DNA of 64,000 nucleotides from SPCO01 sp964579825 (GCA_964579825.1 CAZOHT010000010.1:1-64000), one strand, 5' to 3'. Shown: positions 8,066-16,756, numbered from the stretch's first letter. The notes: a model not told the origin generated them from the sequence alone. Made by a program: numbers and translations.

Positions 8066-8740
8066 CTAGAGGCCGAACGTCCGCCGCAGGTTGTCCCAGT
8101 TGAGGATCAGGTCTCCGATCCCGACGGCGATGAGCAGGACGCCGGCGATGACATCGATCGCACGGTGATGGCGCGTCACGAACCGCACGATCTGCTGCTG
8201 TCGTGCCCCGGCCAGCAGGGACAGCACCACCAGCGGAAGGCCGAAGCCGAGCCCGTAGGCGAGGAAGACGAGGACCTTCTCCACCGCCTCGGTCAACCCG
8301 ACCGAGTAGGCGATCAGGGCCAGGGCGAACGCTCCGGCACACGGCAGCGCCAGCGGGCCGAGCAGCAGGCCGTACAGGTACGCCCGCCCGAACGGGTTCG
8401 CGACGAACGGCACCCGGACGCTCGACAGGCGCGCGAATGGGTTCCGATCCGCCAGCAGGGCCAGCCCCAGGCCGATCAGCAACGCGTCGGTGAGTGGGAT
8501 GAGGTATCCAAGGACCGCACCGATCGGCACCGAGACGACGACCAGGACCACGGCCACGCCGAGCATGGTCGTGAGGACGCCGAGCAGGATGATGAGACCG
8601 AGGAGACCGGTCCCTCGCCGCCCGGCCAGCGACTCCGTGTTGGCCGACAGGTAGGCCAGGAAGCTTGGGTAGAGCGGCAGGAGGCACGGGCTCGCCGCGC
8701 TGGCGAGCCCCAGGGTGAACGCGAGCCAGAGACCCTCCAG
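8066..8740 (-). CDS. CcdA-type cytochrome c biogenesis / thiol-disulfide transmembrane protein
   Basis: A six-helix membrane protein that passes electrons from cytoplasmic thioredoxin to extracytoplasmic thiol proteins. The first conserved cysteine is in GLASAASPCLLPLYPSFL and the second in LLGPLALPCAGAFALAL, as expected for CcdA/DsbD-beta. The first ATG in frame (8566) would delete the first helix and its Cys, so translation must begin earlier. Between the in-frame TGA of the upstream gene (8744-8746) and that helix there is no ATG, GTG or TTG. CTG at 8740 gives an N-terminus of ordinary length (MEGLWLAFTLGLAS), and I use it provisionally. The thioredoxin-like lipoprotein gene directly upstream is the likely redox partner. 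Confidence 0.8.
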   Translation of the reverse strand: MEGLWLAFTLGLASAASPCLLPLYPSFLAYLSANTESLAGRRGTGLLGLIILLGVLTTMLGVAVVLVVVSVPIGAVLGYLIPLTDALLIGLGLALLADRNPFARLSSVRVPFVANPFGRAYLYGLLLGPLALPCAGAFALALIAYSVGLTEAVEKVLVFLAYGLGFGLPLVVLSLLAGARQQQIVRFVTRHHRAIDVIAGVLLIAVGIGDLILNWDNLRRTFGL

Positions 8741-8743
8741 GGC

Positions 8744-9418
8744 TCAGGCCCCGTGGGCTTCGGCGAGGGCGACGATCTGGTCGGGGCTCTTGTGCCCGAA
8801 GTCCGTGTTGGTCACGGTCCCGTCCGTCCCGATGATGAGCATCGGCGTGGACGGCGGGTTCAGGAACTGGTCGCCGAATTCCGCCGCCAACGCCCTGGCG
8901 ACCTCGGTCCCGGCGATCGCATACCGCCCTTCGAAGCCATTGTCGACCCGGTAGTCGGCCAGGCTCGCGGCATCCTCGTTCGGGTCCACGTCGAGGACGA
9001 CGTAGACGACGTCGTCCGTGGGGAGCTGCTCCAGGGCCGTCATGACGTCGCCCTGCTGGGCTCGGCAGTTGCTGCACCAGATGGCCATCGTCTCGACGAT
9101 GACGACCTTGCCCGCGAGGTCCGCGATCCGGAACGTCTCGCCGGTCGCCACATCGGTCAGGGGCGCCGTCGCCCAGGGCTGCGCCAGCACGACGGCCGGC
9201 GGCTCGGGCGAGGCATCAGTCGAGGCGGCGGGTGAGACGGCGGCGGACGGTGGAGACGAGGCATCGGGCGGCAACGACTCGGCGGCCGGCGGGGTGGTCG
9301 CGTCAGGCAGCGGCTGGGTGCTGGTGGTCGGCACTCCGGTGGAGCCAGAGCACGCCGCGAGCACGAGGGCGACGAGGATGCCGGCGACCGTGGGGGCAAG
9401 GCGTGGGTGGGTGATCAT
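8744..9418 (-). CDS. TlpA/ResA-like thioredoxin-fold lipoprotein
   Basis: A 224-residue exported protein. The start at 9418 gives a lipoprotein signal peptide with hydrophobic core VAGILVALVL and lipobox LAAC (Cys23). A Pro/Ser/Ala-rich spacer runs to about residue 75. The thioredoxin domain has the active-site WCSNC (Cys115, Cys118), a cis-Pro region PPSTPMLIIGTDG and the TlpA strand DLAGKVVIVETMAIW. It should act outside the membrane as a thiol reductant or oxidant. The CcdA-like gene follows in the same frame separated only by TGA plus one codon, so the two form a membrane electron-transfer unit. Longer upstream in-frame starts would bury the signal peptide and are rejected. Confidence 0.88.
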   Translation of the reverse strand: MITHPRLAPTVAGILVALVLAACSGSTGVPTTSTQPLPDATTPPAAESLPPDASSPPSAAVSPAASTDASPEPPAVVLAQPWATAPLTDVATGETFRIADLAGKVVIVETMAIWCSNCRAQQGDVMTALEQLPTDDVVYVVLDVDPNEDAASLADYRVDNGFEGRYAIAGTEVARALAAEFGDQFLNPPSTPMLIIGTDGTVTNTDFGHKSPDQIVALAEAHGA

Positions 9419-9542
9419 CGACGGATGATGACCCATCCGCATGACGGTTCGATGTCGCACGGCCCGGGGTATCGTGTGCGGACGACGCGCCGGCCGATGC
9501 GCCCCCTCACGCACGCCGCGCTCATGGTCGCGGGAGGCAAAC

Positions 9543-9863
9543 ATGCCCACGTTCATGTTCCGAGCTCGGTACACGGCAGCCGGAGCGGCAGGACTACTCA
9601 AGGAGGGCGGCACCGCGCGTGCGGCGGTCGTCAAGGGGGTCGGCGAAAGCGTCGGCGGGACGCTGATCGCGCAGTACTGGGTGATGGGCGAAGACGACTA
9701 CGTCGCCATCGCGGAGATGCCGGACGTCGAGTCGGCCGCCGCCATGGCCCTGGCGGTCGGCGCCAGTGGGGCCGCCTCGGTCACGACGTCCCAGCTGTTC
9801 TCGGCCGGCGACGTGGATACCATCGTCGCTCGACGCGTGAACTACCGGCCGCCCGGGGGCTGA
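9543..9863 (+). CDS. GYD domain protein
   Basis: A 106-residue single-domain protein. MPTFMFRARYTAAGAAGLLKEG opens the domain, WVMGEDDYVAIAEMPD corresponds to the GxYD strand that names the family, and ALAVGASGAASVTTSQLF is the second half of the fold. The ATG at 9543 follows CGGGAGGCAAAC. GYD proteins are small dimeric alpha/beta-barrel proteins of unknown role that are frequent in soil bacteria. The gene stands alone, divergent from the TlpA-like gene. Confidence 0.85.
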   Translation: MPTFMFRARYTAAGAAGLLKEGGTARAAVVKGVGESVGGTLIAQYWVMGEDDYVAIAEMPDVESAAAMALAVGASGAASVTTSQLFSAGDVDTIVARRVNYRPPGG

Positions 9864-9881
9864 CCTGGACGTCGACATCGA

Positions 9882-9914
9882 GCGGGATCCTGGCGGCCCC
9901 ACGCCGGATCCCGC
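9882..9914 (+). terminator. Hairpin terminator candidate after GYD gene
   Basis: A perfect 9-bp stem (GCGGGATCC / GGATCCCGC) with a 15-base loop begins 19 bases after the GYD stop. It is followed by TTCCCT, a weak pyrimidine tract. It would separate the GYD transcript from the decarboxylase gene. Confidence 0.4.
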
Positions 9915-9984
9915 TTCCCTCACGCCGGATCCGGGCGCGCTCACTCCAGACCCGGCTACTCGTGCCTCGCAAGGCGCGGCCGCC

Positions 9985-11331
9985 ATGGACCTTGTCGGCC
10001 GGCTGATCGACGTGCGCGCGTCGCGGCCACTCTTCGTGCCGCCCCGTGACGGCCTGATCGATGAGCTGCTGCTGCCACCACCCGAGGCTGGATCGCCCAT
10101 CGACAGCCTCCTGGCCCGCGTGGAGGAGGCCGCCCTCGCCGGCTGGGACAAGACCGACGGCGGCGACCTCGCCTACATCCCGAACGGCGCGCTCTACAGC
10201 GGCGTCCTTGGTGCGCTCCTCGCCGCCGGCAGCCACGCCTTCACGGGACAGGCCGGCGAAGCCCCGGCGATGGTCGCGATCGAAGAGGGGGTCATCCGCT
10301 GGATGGCCGACCTCGTCGGCCTGCCGGCCGAAGCCGGCGGGATCCTCCTGTCCGGTGGATCGCTCGCCAACCAGACGGCGATCGCGACGGCCCGAGCTCG
10401 ACTCGGGGATGATCCTTCCGATGGAACGCTCTACGTCTCGGAGCGGGTCCATCACTCGGTCCTGAAGGCTGCGCGGCTGGCCGGTGTGGCCGAGGCCCGG
10501 ATCCGCGTGATCGGCGCAGACACGAACTACCGACTGGATGCCGCCTCGCTCAGGGCCGCCATCGATACCGATCGAGCCCGTGGCTTGCGGCCGTTCCTCG
10601 TCGTCGGGGTCGCCGGCAGCACGGACACCGGTGCGGTGGATCCACTCGAGGATATCGCCGACATCGCGGCGGACAGCGGAGCGTGGTTCCACGTAGATGC
10701 CGCGTACGGCGGATTCTTCGCCCTGACCACACGCGGTCGGGCGCGGTTCACCGGGATCGAGCGAGCCGACTCGGTGACCCTCGATGCCCACAAGGGCCTG
10801 TTCCTCCCGTACGGGATCGGGGCGCTGCTGGTCCGCGACCGCGCGGCGTTGCGGGCGGCACACGCGGGATCAGGCGCCTACCTGCGCGACGTCGCCGCCA
10901 CGGACGAGCTCCCTCACTACTTCCAGCTGGGACCGGAACTGACCCGCCCGACCCGCGGCCTGGCGGTCTGGGTGCCGCTCCAGTTGCATGGCGTCGCGGC
11001 CTTCCGATCGACGCTGGACCGGATGCTCGATCTCGCCGAGCTTGCCGCTACCCGCCTGGAGGCGATCGATGGGATCGACGTCGTCGGTCGCCCGGAGCTG
11101 TCGGTCGTCGCCTTCCGAGCGACGGGTGGCGATGCCGCGACGGACCGGATCCTGGATGCGATCAACGGATCGGGACGGTTCCACGTGTCATCGACGACGC
11201 TCGACGGCCAGGCCACGATCCGCCTCGCGTTCCTGAACCCCTCAAGCACACGGGAGCACGTCGAGGGCGTCGTCGACCTGATCCGCGCGGCGTCCGGCGA
11301 GGCGTCCGGCGAGGCGTCCCGCGAGGCCTAG
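9985..11331 (+). CDS. PLP-dependent (group II) amino acid decarboxylase family protein
   Basis: A 448-residue fold-type I PLP enzyme related to aromatic-L-amino-acid and tyrosine decarboxylases. Landmarks are GILLSGGSLANQTAIATAR (phosphate-binding region), the substrate His region ERVHHSVLKAARLAG, VDAAYGGFFAL and the Schiff-base lysine in LDAHKGLFLPYG. The C-terminus ends in three ASGEA-type repeats. No strong ribosome-binding site precedes ATG 9985, and the frame is open further upstream through a TPDP-repeated stretch, so the start is not certain. The stop TAG lies in CCTAGG and overlaps the stop of the convergent MMPL gene once the scaffold gap is closed. The natural substrate is not deducible. 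Confidence 0.87.
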   Translation: MDLVGRLIDVRASRPLFVPPRDGLIDELLLPPPEAGSPIDSLLARVEEAALAGWDKTDGGDLAYIPNGALYSGVLGALLAAGSHAFTGQAGEAPAMVAIEEGVIRWMADLVGLPAEAGGILLSGGSLANQTAIATARARLGDDPSDGTLYVSERVHHSVLKAARLAGVAEARIRVIGADTNYRLDAASLRAAIDTDRARGLRPFLVVGVAGSTDTGAVDPLEDIADIAADSGAWFHVDAAYGGFFALTTRGRARFTGIERADSVTLDAHKGLFLPYGIGALLVRDRAALRAAHAGSGAYLRDVAATDELPHYFQLGPELTRPTRGLAVWVPLQLHGVAAFRSTLDRMLDLAELAATRLEAIDGIDVVGRPELSVVAFRATGGDAATDRILDAINGSGRFHVSSTTLDGQATIRLAFLNPSSTREHVEGVVDLIRAASGEASGEASREA

Positions 11332-11382
11332 GCGGCCGCCTCGCCGAGCTCCACCGGCTCGTCCGGATCGCCTTCGATCGTG
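11328..11382 (+). repeat. 55-bp sequence repeated exactly across the N gap (left copy)
   Basis: These 55 bases are identical to 11483-11537. On the minus strand they encode the last codons and stop of the MMPL gene. An exact overlap of two contig ends around a nominal 100-base gap means the contigs abut, and the second copy is an assembly artefact. Confidence 0.9.
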
Positions 11383-11482
11383 NNNNNNNNNNNNNNNNNN
11401 NNNNNNNNNNNNNNNNNNNNNNNNNNNNNNNNNNNNNNNNNNNNNNNNNNNNNNNNNNNNNNNNNNNNNNNNNNNNNNNNNN
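11383..11482. other. Scaffold gap (100 N), probably false
   Basis: One hundred Ns join contigs that share the same 55 bases on both sides. Deleting the Ns and one copy restores a continuous sequence in which the decarboxylase and MMPL genes converge with overlapping stop codons. Confidence 0.9.
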
Positions 11483-13873
11483 CTAGGCGGCCGCCTCGCC
11501 GAGCTCCACCGGCTCGTCCGGATCGCCTTCGATCGTGACCCGCGGGATCCAGTCCAGCCAGCGCGGCATCCACCAGTTCCAGTCGCCCAGCAGCGTCATG
11601 GACGCCGGCAACAGGACGCTCCGGATGATGGTCGCATCGATGAGCACGGCGACGGCCAGGCCCAGGCCGAGTTGCTGGATGAACACGAACTTGAGCGTAA
11701 CGAAGACCGCGAAGACCACGACCATGATCGAGGCGGCACTCGTGATGACCCCGGCCGTCACCGAGATCCCCTTCGCGACGGCCGCGCGTGATTCGAGCCC
11801 GCGGTCTCGAGCCTCCTTGATCCGCGTGAGGATGAACAGGTGGTAGTCCATCGATAGGCCGAACAGGATCGTGAAGATGAACAGGGGGACCCAACTCTCA
11901 ATGACCCCGCTCGGCGTGATCCCGAGTGGGCCGGCGAACCAGCCATCCTGGAACACGAGCACCAGGACGCCATACGCCGCGGCGGTCGAGAGCAGGTTCA
12001 GGATGATGGCCTTGATCGGGATGACGATCGAGTGGAACGCCACGAGCATCAACAGGAATGACAGGCCCAGCACGAACGCGAAGATCCGCGGGATCCCGTC
12101 GGCGTAGAGCTGCGTGACGTCCACCGAGAAGGCGGCATCGCCGGTCACGTAGGTCCGGACGTTCGGCAGGTCGGCGAACACCGCCGGGTTCACGTCGCTA
12201 CGCATGTGCCGGACCAGGTCGCGGTTGACCTCGTCGTTCAAGCCGCCGGCCATCGTGAACGAGACCATCGCGACCTTGCCATCGACCGACGGGGTCACGG
12301 TCACGGGCTCGCTCAGGCCGTCCTGCTCGAGGCCCGCCGTCTTGAGGGCTTCGATCGCGGCCTGGGTCGCCGGCTGATCGGCGTCCGTGACGACGACCTG
12401 GAGCCGTAGCTCGCTGCCCTGCGGCCACTTCTCGTTGAGCAGGTTGATCCCGGCGACGCCGTCGATGGTGGCGGGGAAGGCCGTGATGTCGGTCGTGCCG
12501 GTGCGCAGGTGCAGGACCGGCAGCGCCAGCAGGACCAGGAACCCGGCCGACAGGATCGTCATCGGGATGGGCCGGGCCATGACCCACATCACGAACCGGC
12601 CCCAGAACCCGCTGCCCTCCTGCTTCGCCGCCCGATGGTCCAGCCACGCCAGCGCGGACCGACCCCAGCTACGGACCGGACCGACGGGGATGGCGACCGC
12701 CAGCCGCGGCAGCCACGCCGCCGGCCTGCCGAGGTTCACCCGGTCGCCCAGGATTGCGAGCGTGGCGGGCAGGAACGTCAGGCTGCCGACGACCGACACG
12801 AAGACGACCGAGATGGTCCCGACCGCCATCGACGTGAAGAGCGAGACGCCCAGCGTCACCAGGCCGGCCAGCGAGATCATCACCGCGAGTCCGGAGAAGA
12901 AGACGGCTCGGCCGGCTGTGCTGCTGGAGACTTCGATCGCCTTGTCGCGGTCGCGGCCCGCCCGCCGTTCCACCCGGAACCGGCTGATCATGAACAGGGA
13001 GTAGTCGACCGCGACCGCGAGCCCGATGAGGACGATGAGCTGCGTGGCGTTCGCGCTGACCGGACCCACGACCTGGCTGTAGATGCCGAGCATCCCGAAC
13101 GCGGCGATCAACGACGTGATCGCCAGGACCAGGGGCACGACCGACGCCACGATGGCGCCGAAGGCGAACAGCAGGATGATGAAGGTGAGCGGGATGGTCA
13201 GCTTGAGCGACTCGTCCAGGTCGCTCGAGATCAGCTCGGTGATGTCGTCGTTGATGAACGTGAAGCTGACCACGTGCATCGCCAGGTCCGGGTTCGCGGT
13301 CCTCGCCTCGTCGATGATCGGCCGGATCGGCTCCAGGAGCGCCGCGACCTGCGCCGAGTCGCCGGGCACCTTGGCCACGATCCGCACGGTCGTCCCGTCG
13401 GGGCTGATGAGACCGGCCTCGGGCGGCGTGAGGAACGGGTCCAGGACCTGGTCGAACGTGGGCGTCGTGACGCCGTCGATGTCCGCGGTGGCTGCGCCCA
13501 GCTGCGCGACGAGCCCGCTGACCGTCGCCCGGAACGCGGGGTCGGCGGCGGCCCCCTCGCCTCCATCGATGACGACGAGGAACTGCTCCGACGGATCGGC
13601 GGCTCCGCCGGCATTGAAGACGTCGAGCGCTTCGGAGGCTTCGAGGCGCTGCTCGTTGGGGTTACCGCTGACTTCCGCGGTGTCGATGCCGCCCATCTGG
13701 GTGCTGGCGACCAGGAGCCCGATCGTTCCGGCGAACCACAGGATGACGACGAGCCATCGATTGCGGGCGCTCCACATCGCGACCTGGACGGTCGCGGGCT
13801 CGCGGCCCGAGCCGGTGTTCAGCGGCTGCCTGGTCTCGGACGAGCTGGACGGGTCGGCGGGTTCGGTCGGCAT
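11483..13873 (-). CDS. MMPL/RND-family membrane transporter
   Basis: A 796-residue transporter with two repeated halves. Each has one N-terminal helix (first: MWSARNRWLVVILWFAGTIG), a large extracytoplasmic domain and a five-helix bundle. The proton-relay signature regions are AVAVDYSLFMISRFRVE in the first half and LFGLSMDYHLFILTRIKE in the second. The last helices (AVLIDATIIRSVLLPASM) and the tail GDWNWWMPRWL are typical of MMPL exporters that move lipids, siderophores or drugs. The N-terminal 30 residues are Pro/Ser/Glu-rich and cytoplasmic. No regulator adjoins it; the next gene upstream is a PIN toxin. Substrate unknown, although lipid-modifying genes lie a few kb away. Confidence 0.92.
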   Translation of the reverse strand: MPTEPADPSSSSETRQPLNTGSGREPATVQVAMWSARNRWLVVILWFAGTIGLLVASTQMGGIDTAEVSGNPNEQRLEASEALDVFNAGGAADPSEQFLVVIDGGEGAAADPAFRATVSGLVAQLGAATADIDGVTTPTFDQVLDPFLTPPEAGLISPDGTTVRIVAKVPGDSAQVAALLEPIRPIIDEARTANPDLAMHVVSFTFINDDITELISSDLDESLKLTIPLTFIILLFAFGAIVASVVPLVLAITSLIAAFGMLGIYSQVVGPVSANATQLIVLIGLAVAVDYSLFMISRFRVERRAGRDRDKAIEVSSSTAGRAVFFSGLAVMISLAGLVTLGVSLFTSMAVGTISVVFVSVVGSLTFLPATLAILGDRVNLGRPAAWLPRLAVAIPVGPVRSWGRSALAWLDHRAAKQEGSGFWGRFVMWVMARPIPMTILSAGFLVLLALPVLHLRTGTTDITAFPATIDGVAGINLLNEKWPQGSELRLQVVVTDADQPATQAAIEALKTAGLEQDGLSEPVTVTPSVDGKVAMVSFTMAGGLNDEVNRDLVRHMRSDVNPAVFADLPNVRTYVTGDAAFSVDVTQLYADGIPRIFAFVLGLSFLLMLVAFHSIVIPIKAIILNLLSTAAAYGVLVLVFQDGWFAGPLGITPSGVIESWVPLFIFTILFGLSMDYHLFILTRIKEARDRGLESRAAVAKGISVTAGVITSAASIMVVVFAVFVTLKFVFIQQLGLGLAVAVLIDATIIRSVLLPASMTLLGDWNWWMPRWLDWIPRVTIEGDPDEPVELGEAAA

Positions 13874-13956
13874 CGGGGCAGTCTACGTCGTCGGCCGCCC
13901 TCGACCCACCCTGTCGCCGGGAGACCCGAAGGTCCGGCGAGTCGGGCGATCAGGCC

Positions 13957-14391
13957 TCAGGCGGCCGCCGGATCCACGACCCGGAACCCTTCCCGCCCCG
14001 CGGCGGCGGCGAGGCGCGTGTCCAGGGTGACCAGCGGCATCGAGGCTGGCGCGTCCTCCGTCGCGGCGATCGCTGCCGCCAGCTGCAGCGCGTCCGCGGT
14101 CCGCAAGGGGTGCGTTCGAAGCAACCGGATGGCGACCTGTCTGGCGCGAGGCCCCGGTTGGACCTCGTGCCAGGCAAGCGCGAGACCGTCGAGCCGAGTC
14201 AGGGCCTCGGCCATGGCCGATGCCGAGATCGATCCGTCGCGCTCCAGGCGCGCCAGGGCCGAGACGCATTCGATCTCGGTCGCCCACCAGACCACGAGGT
14301 CCGGGTCCCGGACATATGTCCGGACGATGGCACGAGTCGAGGGCTCGGCCACGAGCAGCGGGACGATCGCCGAGCTGTCCCAGAACCTCAT
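13957..14391 (-). CDS. PIN-domain ribonuclease toxin, VapC-like
   Basis: A 144-residue PIN-domain protein with the acidic metal-binding set: Asp5 (MRFWDSSAIVPLL), a Glu at 39-41 (ATEIECVSA), Asp100 (RTADALQLAAA) and Asp124 (LVTLDTRLA). VapC toxins cleave tRNA or rRNA with Mg2+. The start overlaps the stop of the upstream antitoxin gene by four bases (ATGA), the usual toxin-antitoxin organisation. RNA target unknown. Confidence 0.9.
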   Translation of the reverse strand: MRFWDSSAIVPLLVAEPSTRAIVRTYVRDPDLVVWWATEIECVSALARLERDGSISASAMAEALTRLDGLALAWHEVQPGPRARQVAIRLLRTHPLRTADALQLAAAIAATEDAPASMPLVTLDTRLAAAAGREGFRVVDPAAA

Positions 14392-14681
14392 CGGCCGTCA
14401 CGACGTTCGTCAAGCAGAGCACCGACCGCGCTCGCACCGCGTCCCACTTCCGGACCGGGCTGGCGGATCAAGGCGACCGGCGGCGCGCCCTGCCCGACTC
14501 GGACGATCCCGGCTCGCTCCAGTCGGAGCAGGCGACCTGGAGCATCGTCCGAGGACGCGACCGGCTCGAGCCTGGCGACTGGCCGGCCGCGATCCGTGAT
14601 GACCACGCTCTCGCCACCCCGGACCAGGTCGATCAGGGCACTGAGACCGTTCTTGGCGTCGGTGATGGTCGTGCGCCTCAT
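14388..14681 (-). CDS. Phd/YefM-type antitoxin
   Basis: A 97-residue protein. The N-terminal Phd/YefM DNA-binding domain (TITDAKNGLSALIDLVRGGESV, then VITDRGRPVARLEP) is followed by a disordered, Pro/Gly-rich tail that would wrap the toxin. It should neutralise the PIN toxin encoded by the overlapping downstream gene and repress the shared promoter. A perfect inverted repeat touches its start codon. Fold and gene order both support the assignment. Confidence 0.9.
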   Translation of the reverse strand: MRRTTITDAKNGLSALIDLVRGGESVVITDRGRPVARLEPVASSDDAPGRLLRLERAGIVRVGQGAPPVALIRQPGPEVGRGASAVGALLDERRDGR

Positions 14682-14698
14682 CTGGCTATTCTAGCCAG
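14682..14698. promoter_or_regulatory. Inverted-repeat operator of the toxin-antitoxin operon
   Basis: CTGGCTA-TTC-TAGCCAG is a perfect 7-bp palindrome with a 3-base centre, directly 5' of the antitoxin ATG. Phd/YefM antitoxins bind such short palindromes to autorepress. Its contact with the start codon implies a very short or leaderless mRNA. Confidence 0.6.
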
Positions 14699-14732
14699 CT
14701 GATGATGGCCTGACAAGGCCGTCCGACAGTCC

Positions 14733-15977
14733 TCAGACCGCCAGTCCGCGGCGCTTCTCCAGGACGAGCTGCAGGTCCTGGCTGACACCGGTCGCGAACC
14801 CGGCCTCGCTCAGGGCCAGGTAGTACTCCCAGGTCCGGATGAAGCGGTCGTCGAAACCCATCGCGCGGACGGTCTCCGCCTGTGCCATGAACCGCGTCCG
14901 CCAGGCGGCGAGCGTGCGGACGTAGCTCGACGCGATGTCGCGGACACCGGTCACCAGCAGGTCCGTGTCGTGGATGGACTGTTCGATGACGGCGAGTGAC
15001 GGGCAGAGCCCGCCCGGGAAGATGTAGGTCTGGATCCAGTTCGCTCCGCGGCGCTGGGTCTCGTAGGCCGCGTCCGGGAACGTGATGGACTGGAGACTGA
15101 GCTTCCCGCCCGGGACGAGCGCCCGGTCGCAGGCCCGGAAGAACGTCGTGTAGTACTCCGCACCCACCGCTTCGAGCATCTCGATCGAGACGATCGCGTC
15201 GTACGTGCCCTCGATGTCCCGGTAATCGCGCAGCTGGATGTCGACGAGGTCCTGGAGGCCGGCGGCCCGGACGCGCTCGGTCGCGAGCGCGTGCTGCTCC
15301 TTTGAGATCGTGATGGACGTGACCCGGCAGCCCAGTTCGCCCGCCGCGTACAGCGCGAACCCGCCCCAGCCGGAGCCGATCTCCAGGACGTGCTGGCCGG
15401 CCTTGAGCCCGGCGCCCTCCGCCATGAGTCGGTACTTGTTGCGCTGGGCGTCCGCCAACGACTGCTCCGGCGTGTCGAAGACGGCGCTCGAGTAGGTCAT
15501 CGACTCGTCCAGGAACAGCCGGTAGAAGTCGTTGCCCAGGTCGTAATGCGCCGAGATGTTCTTGCGACTCTGGGTCTTCGTGTTGCGACGCTGGCGATGG
15601 GCCCACGTCCGCTGGAGCTGCATCGGGAACCGCCACCAACCCTCGGACAGGGCGAGGGCGCTGCGGTTGACCGCGGCCCACCTGAGGAGGCCCGGCAGGT
15701 CCGGGCTGGACCACAGGCCGTCCATGTACGCCTCGCCGCCACCGGTCTCGCCGTGGACCAGCATCCGGGTGAGGGCCTCGAAGGAATGGAGGTGGATCTC
15801 GCCGCGCAGATCGGACGCCTCGTCACCGAAGGTCTGGCGCGACCCATCCGGCAGGACGACCGTCAGGTGCCCCGTCCGGATGCGACGAGCGCCGGCCAGG
15901 GCCGTCCGCCAGGCAAGGCGGGCCAGGAGCCCGTCGGTCGGTGCGGCCATGGGCCGGGTGGACATGCCTTCGGTCAT
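14733..15977 (-). CDS. cfa: Cyclopropane-fatty-acyl-phospholipid synthase family methyltransferase
   Basis: A 414-residue SAM-dependent enzyme acting on the double bond of membrane phospholipid acyl chains. The N-terminal lipid-associating domain (GGGEAYMDGLWSSPDL) is followed by ISAHYDLGNDFYRLFLD and MTYSSAVF. The SAM site is HVLEIGSGWGGFALYAA, with SIEMLEAVG downstream. Catalytic-region signatures IFPGG and a C-terminal helical segment FDDRFIRTWEYYLALSEAGF are present. It overlaps the DUF1365 gene by four bases and ends the operon. Because an amine-oxidase-like flavoprotein is in the same operon, the product may be a further modified (unsaturated, methylated or furan) fatty acid rather than a plain cyclopropane. 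Confidence 0.92.
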   Translation of the reverse strand: MTEGMSTRPMAAPTDGLLARLAWRTALAGARRIRTGHLTVVLPDGSRQTFGDEASDLRGEIHLHSFEALTRMLVHGETGGGEAYMDGLWSSPDLPGLLRWAAVNRSALALSEGWWRFPMQLQRTWAHRQRRNTKTQSRKNISAHYDLGNDFYRLFLDESMTYSSAVFDTPEQSLADAQRNKYRLMAEGAGLKAGQHVLEIGSGWGGFALYAAGELGCRVTSITISKEQHALATERVRAAGLQDLVDIQLRDYRDIEGTYDAIVSIEMLEAVGAEYYTTFFRACDRALVPGGKLSLQSITFPDAAYETQRRGANWIQTYIFPGGLCPSLAVIEQSIHDTDLLVTGVRDIASSYVRTLAAWRTRFMAQAETVRAMGFDDRFIRTWEYYLALSEAGFATGVSQDLQLVLEKRRGLAV

Positions 15978-16756
15978 CGGGTCGCCTCCCCGTGTCGGTG
16001 GAAGGTGGCGCCGCGCCGCCAGAGGCGCAGCGCATGCCAGTGGATCATGCCGATGGTCTTGTGGGTGACGAACGGGTGCCGGATGAGCATCCGCGCCAGA
16101 TTCCGGTCCGTCAGGCGATGGCGGGTCAGGTCCAGGCTCGTGTGGAGCAGCAGCGCATCGTCCTGATCCTCGTTGATGGTGATCCGAAGTCGGCTCGACT
16201 CGTCGCGGACGCGGACCGTGTAGCGCCCGACCATCTCGATGAACGGCGACACGTAGAAGTCCTTGTCCATCGAGGCGGCCAGGTCTCCCGCCGCGGCGCC
16301 GGTCGTATCGGGATCGGACGCCACGCCTCTCGCCTCGCCATCTCGACTGAGCGTGTACAGATGGCGCTCGCCGTGGGTGTTGTGGACCTCGATGACGACC
16401 CGTCGCAGGTCGCCGGTCTCGTCCCGGCAGAGGAAGAAGCTGGCCGGATTGAACACGTAGCCGAAGACGCGCAGGTTCGTCACGAGCGTGATCTGCCAGC
16501 CGGTGGCGTCCACGCCTTCCGACGCGAGATGGCGCCGGATGTCGGCCGGCAGGTCCGTCGCGGGTGGGTCCAGGTGGTCCCCGTCGCGGAAGGACAGGAT
16601 GTTGCGCCGGCCACGGCTCACGAGACGAAGCGACGCATCGACCTCGTCGAGCTCATCGAGATCGAGGGCGGCGTAGTAGACGTCGTGCTCGAGCGCGTAC
16701 ACGAACGGTCGAGCTCGACGATGGCGCACGACGCCCTCGAGCAGGTGGGAATTCAC
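15974..16756 (-). CDS. DUF1365 family protein
   Basis: A 260-residue member of DUF1365, recognised by HRRARPFVYALEHDVYYAALDLDEL at the N-terminus, NLRVFGYVFNPASFFLCRD in the centre, VHNTHGERHLYTL, and SPFIEMVGRYTVRV further on. Family members nearly always lie between a flavin amine-oxidase-like gene and cfa, as here, but their chemistry is unproven. The GTG start (16756) overlaps the upstream flavoprotein stop in GTGA, and its own stop overlaps the cfa start in ATGA. This tight coupling argues for one pathway. Confidence 0.92.
   Translation of the reverse strand: MNSHLLEGVVRHRRARPFVYALEHDVYYAALDLDELDEVDASLRLVSRGRRNILSFRDGDHLDPPATDLPADIRRHLASEGVDATGWQITLVTNLRVFGYVFNPASFFLCRDETGDLRRVVIEVHNTHGERHLYTLSRDGEARGVASDPDTTGAAAGDLAASMDKDFYVSPFIEMVGRYTVRVRDESSRLRITINEDQDDALLLHTSLDLTRHRLTDRNLARMLIRHPFVTHKTIGMIHWHALRLWRRGATFHRHGEATR

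Noticed and set aside
14682..14698. Transcription terminator
   Set aside because: The palindrome is next to the antitoxin start codon and upstream of it in the sense of transcription, which fits an operator rather than a terminator.
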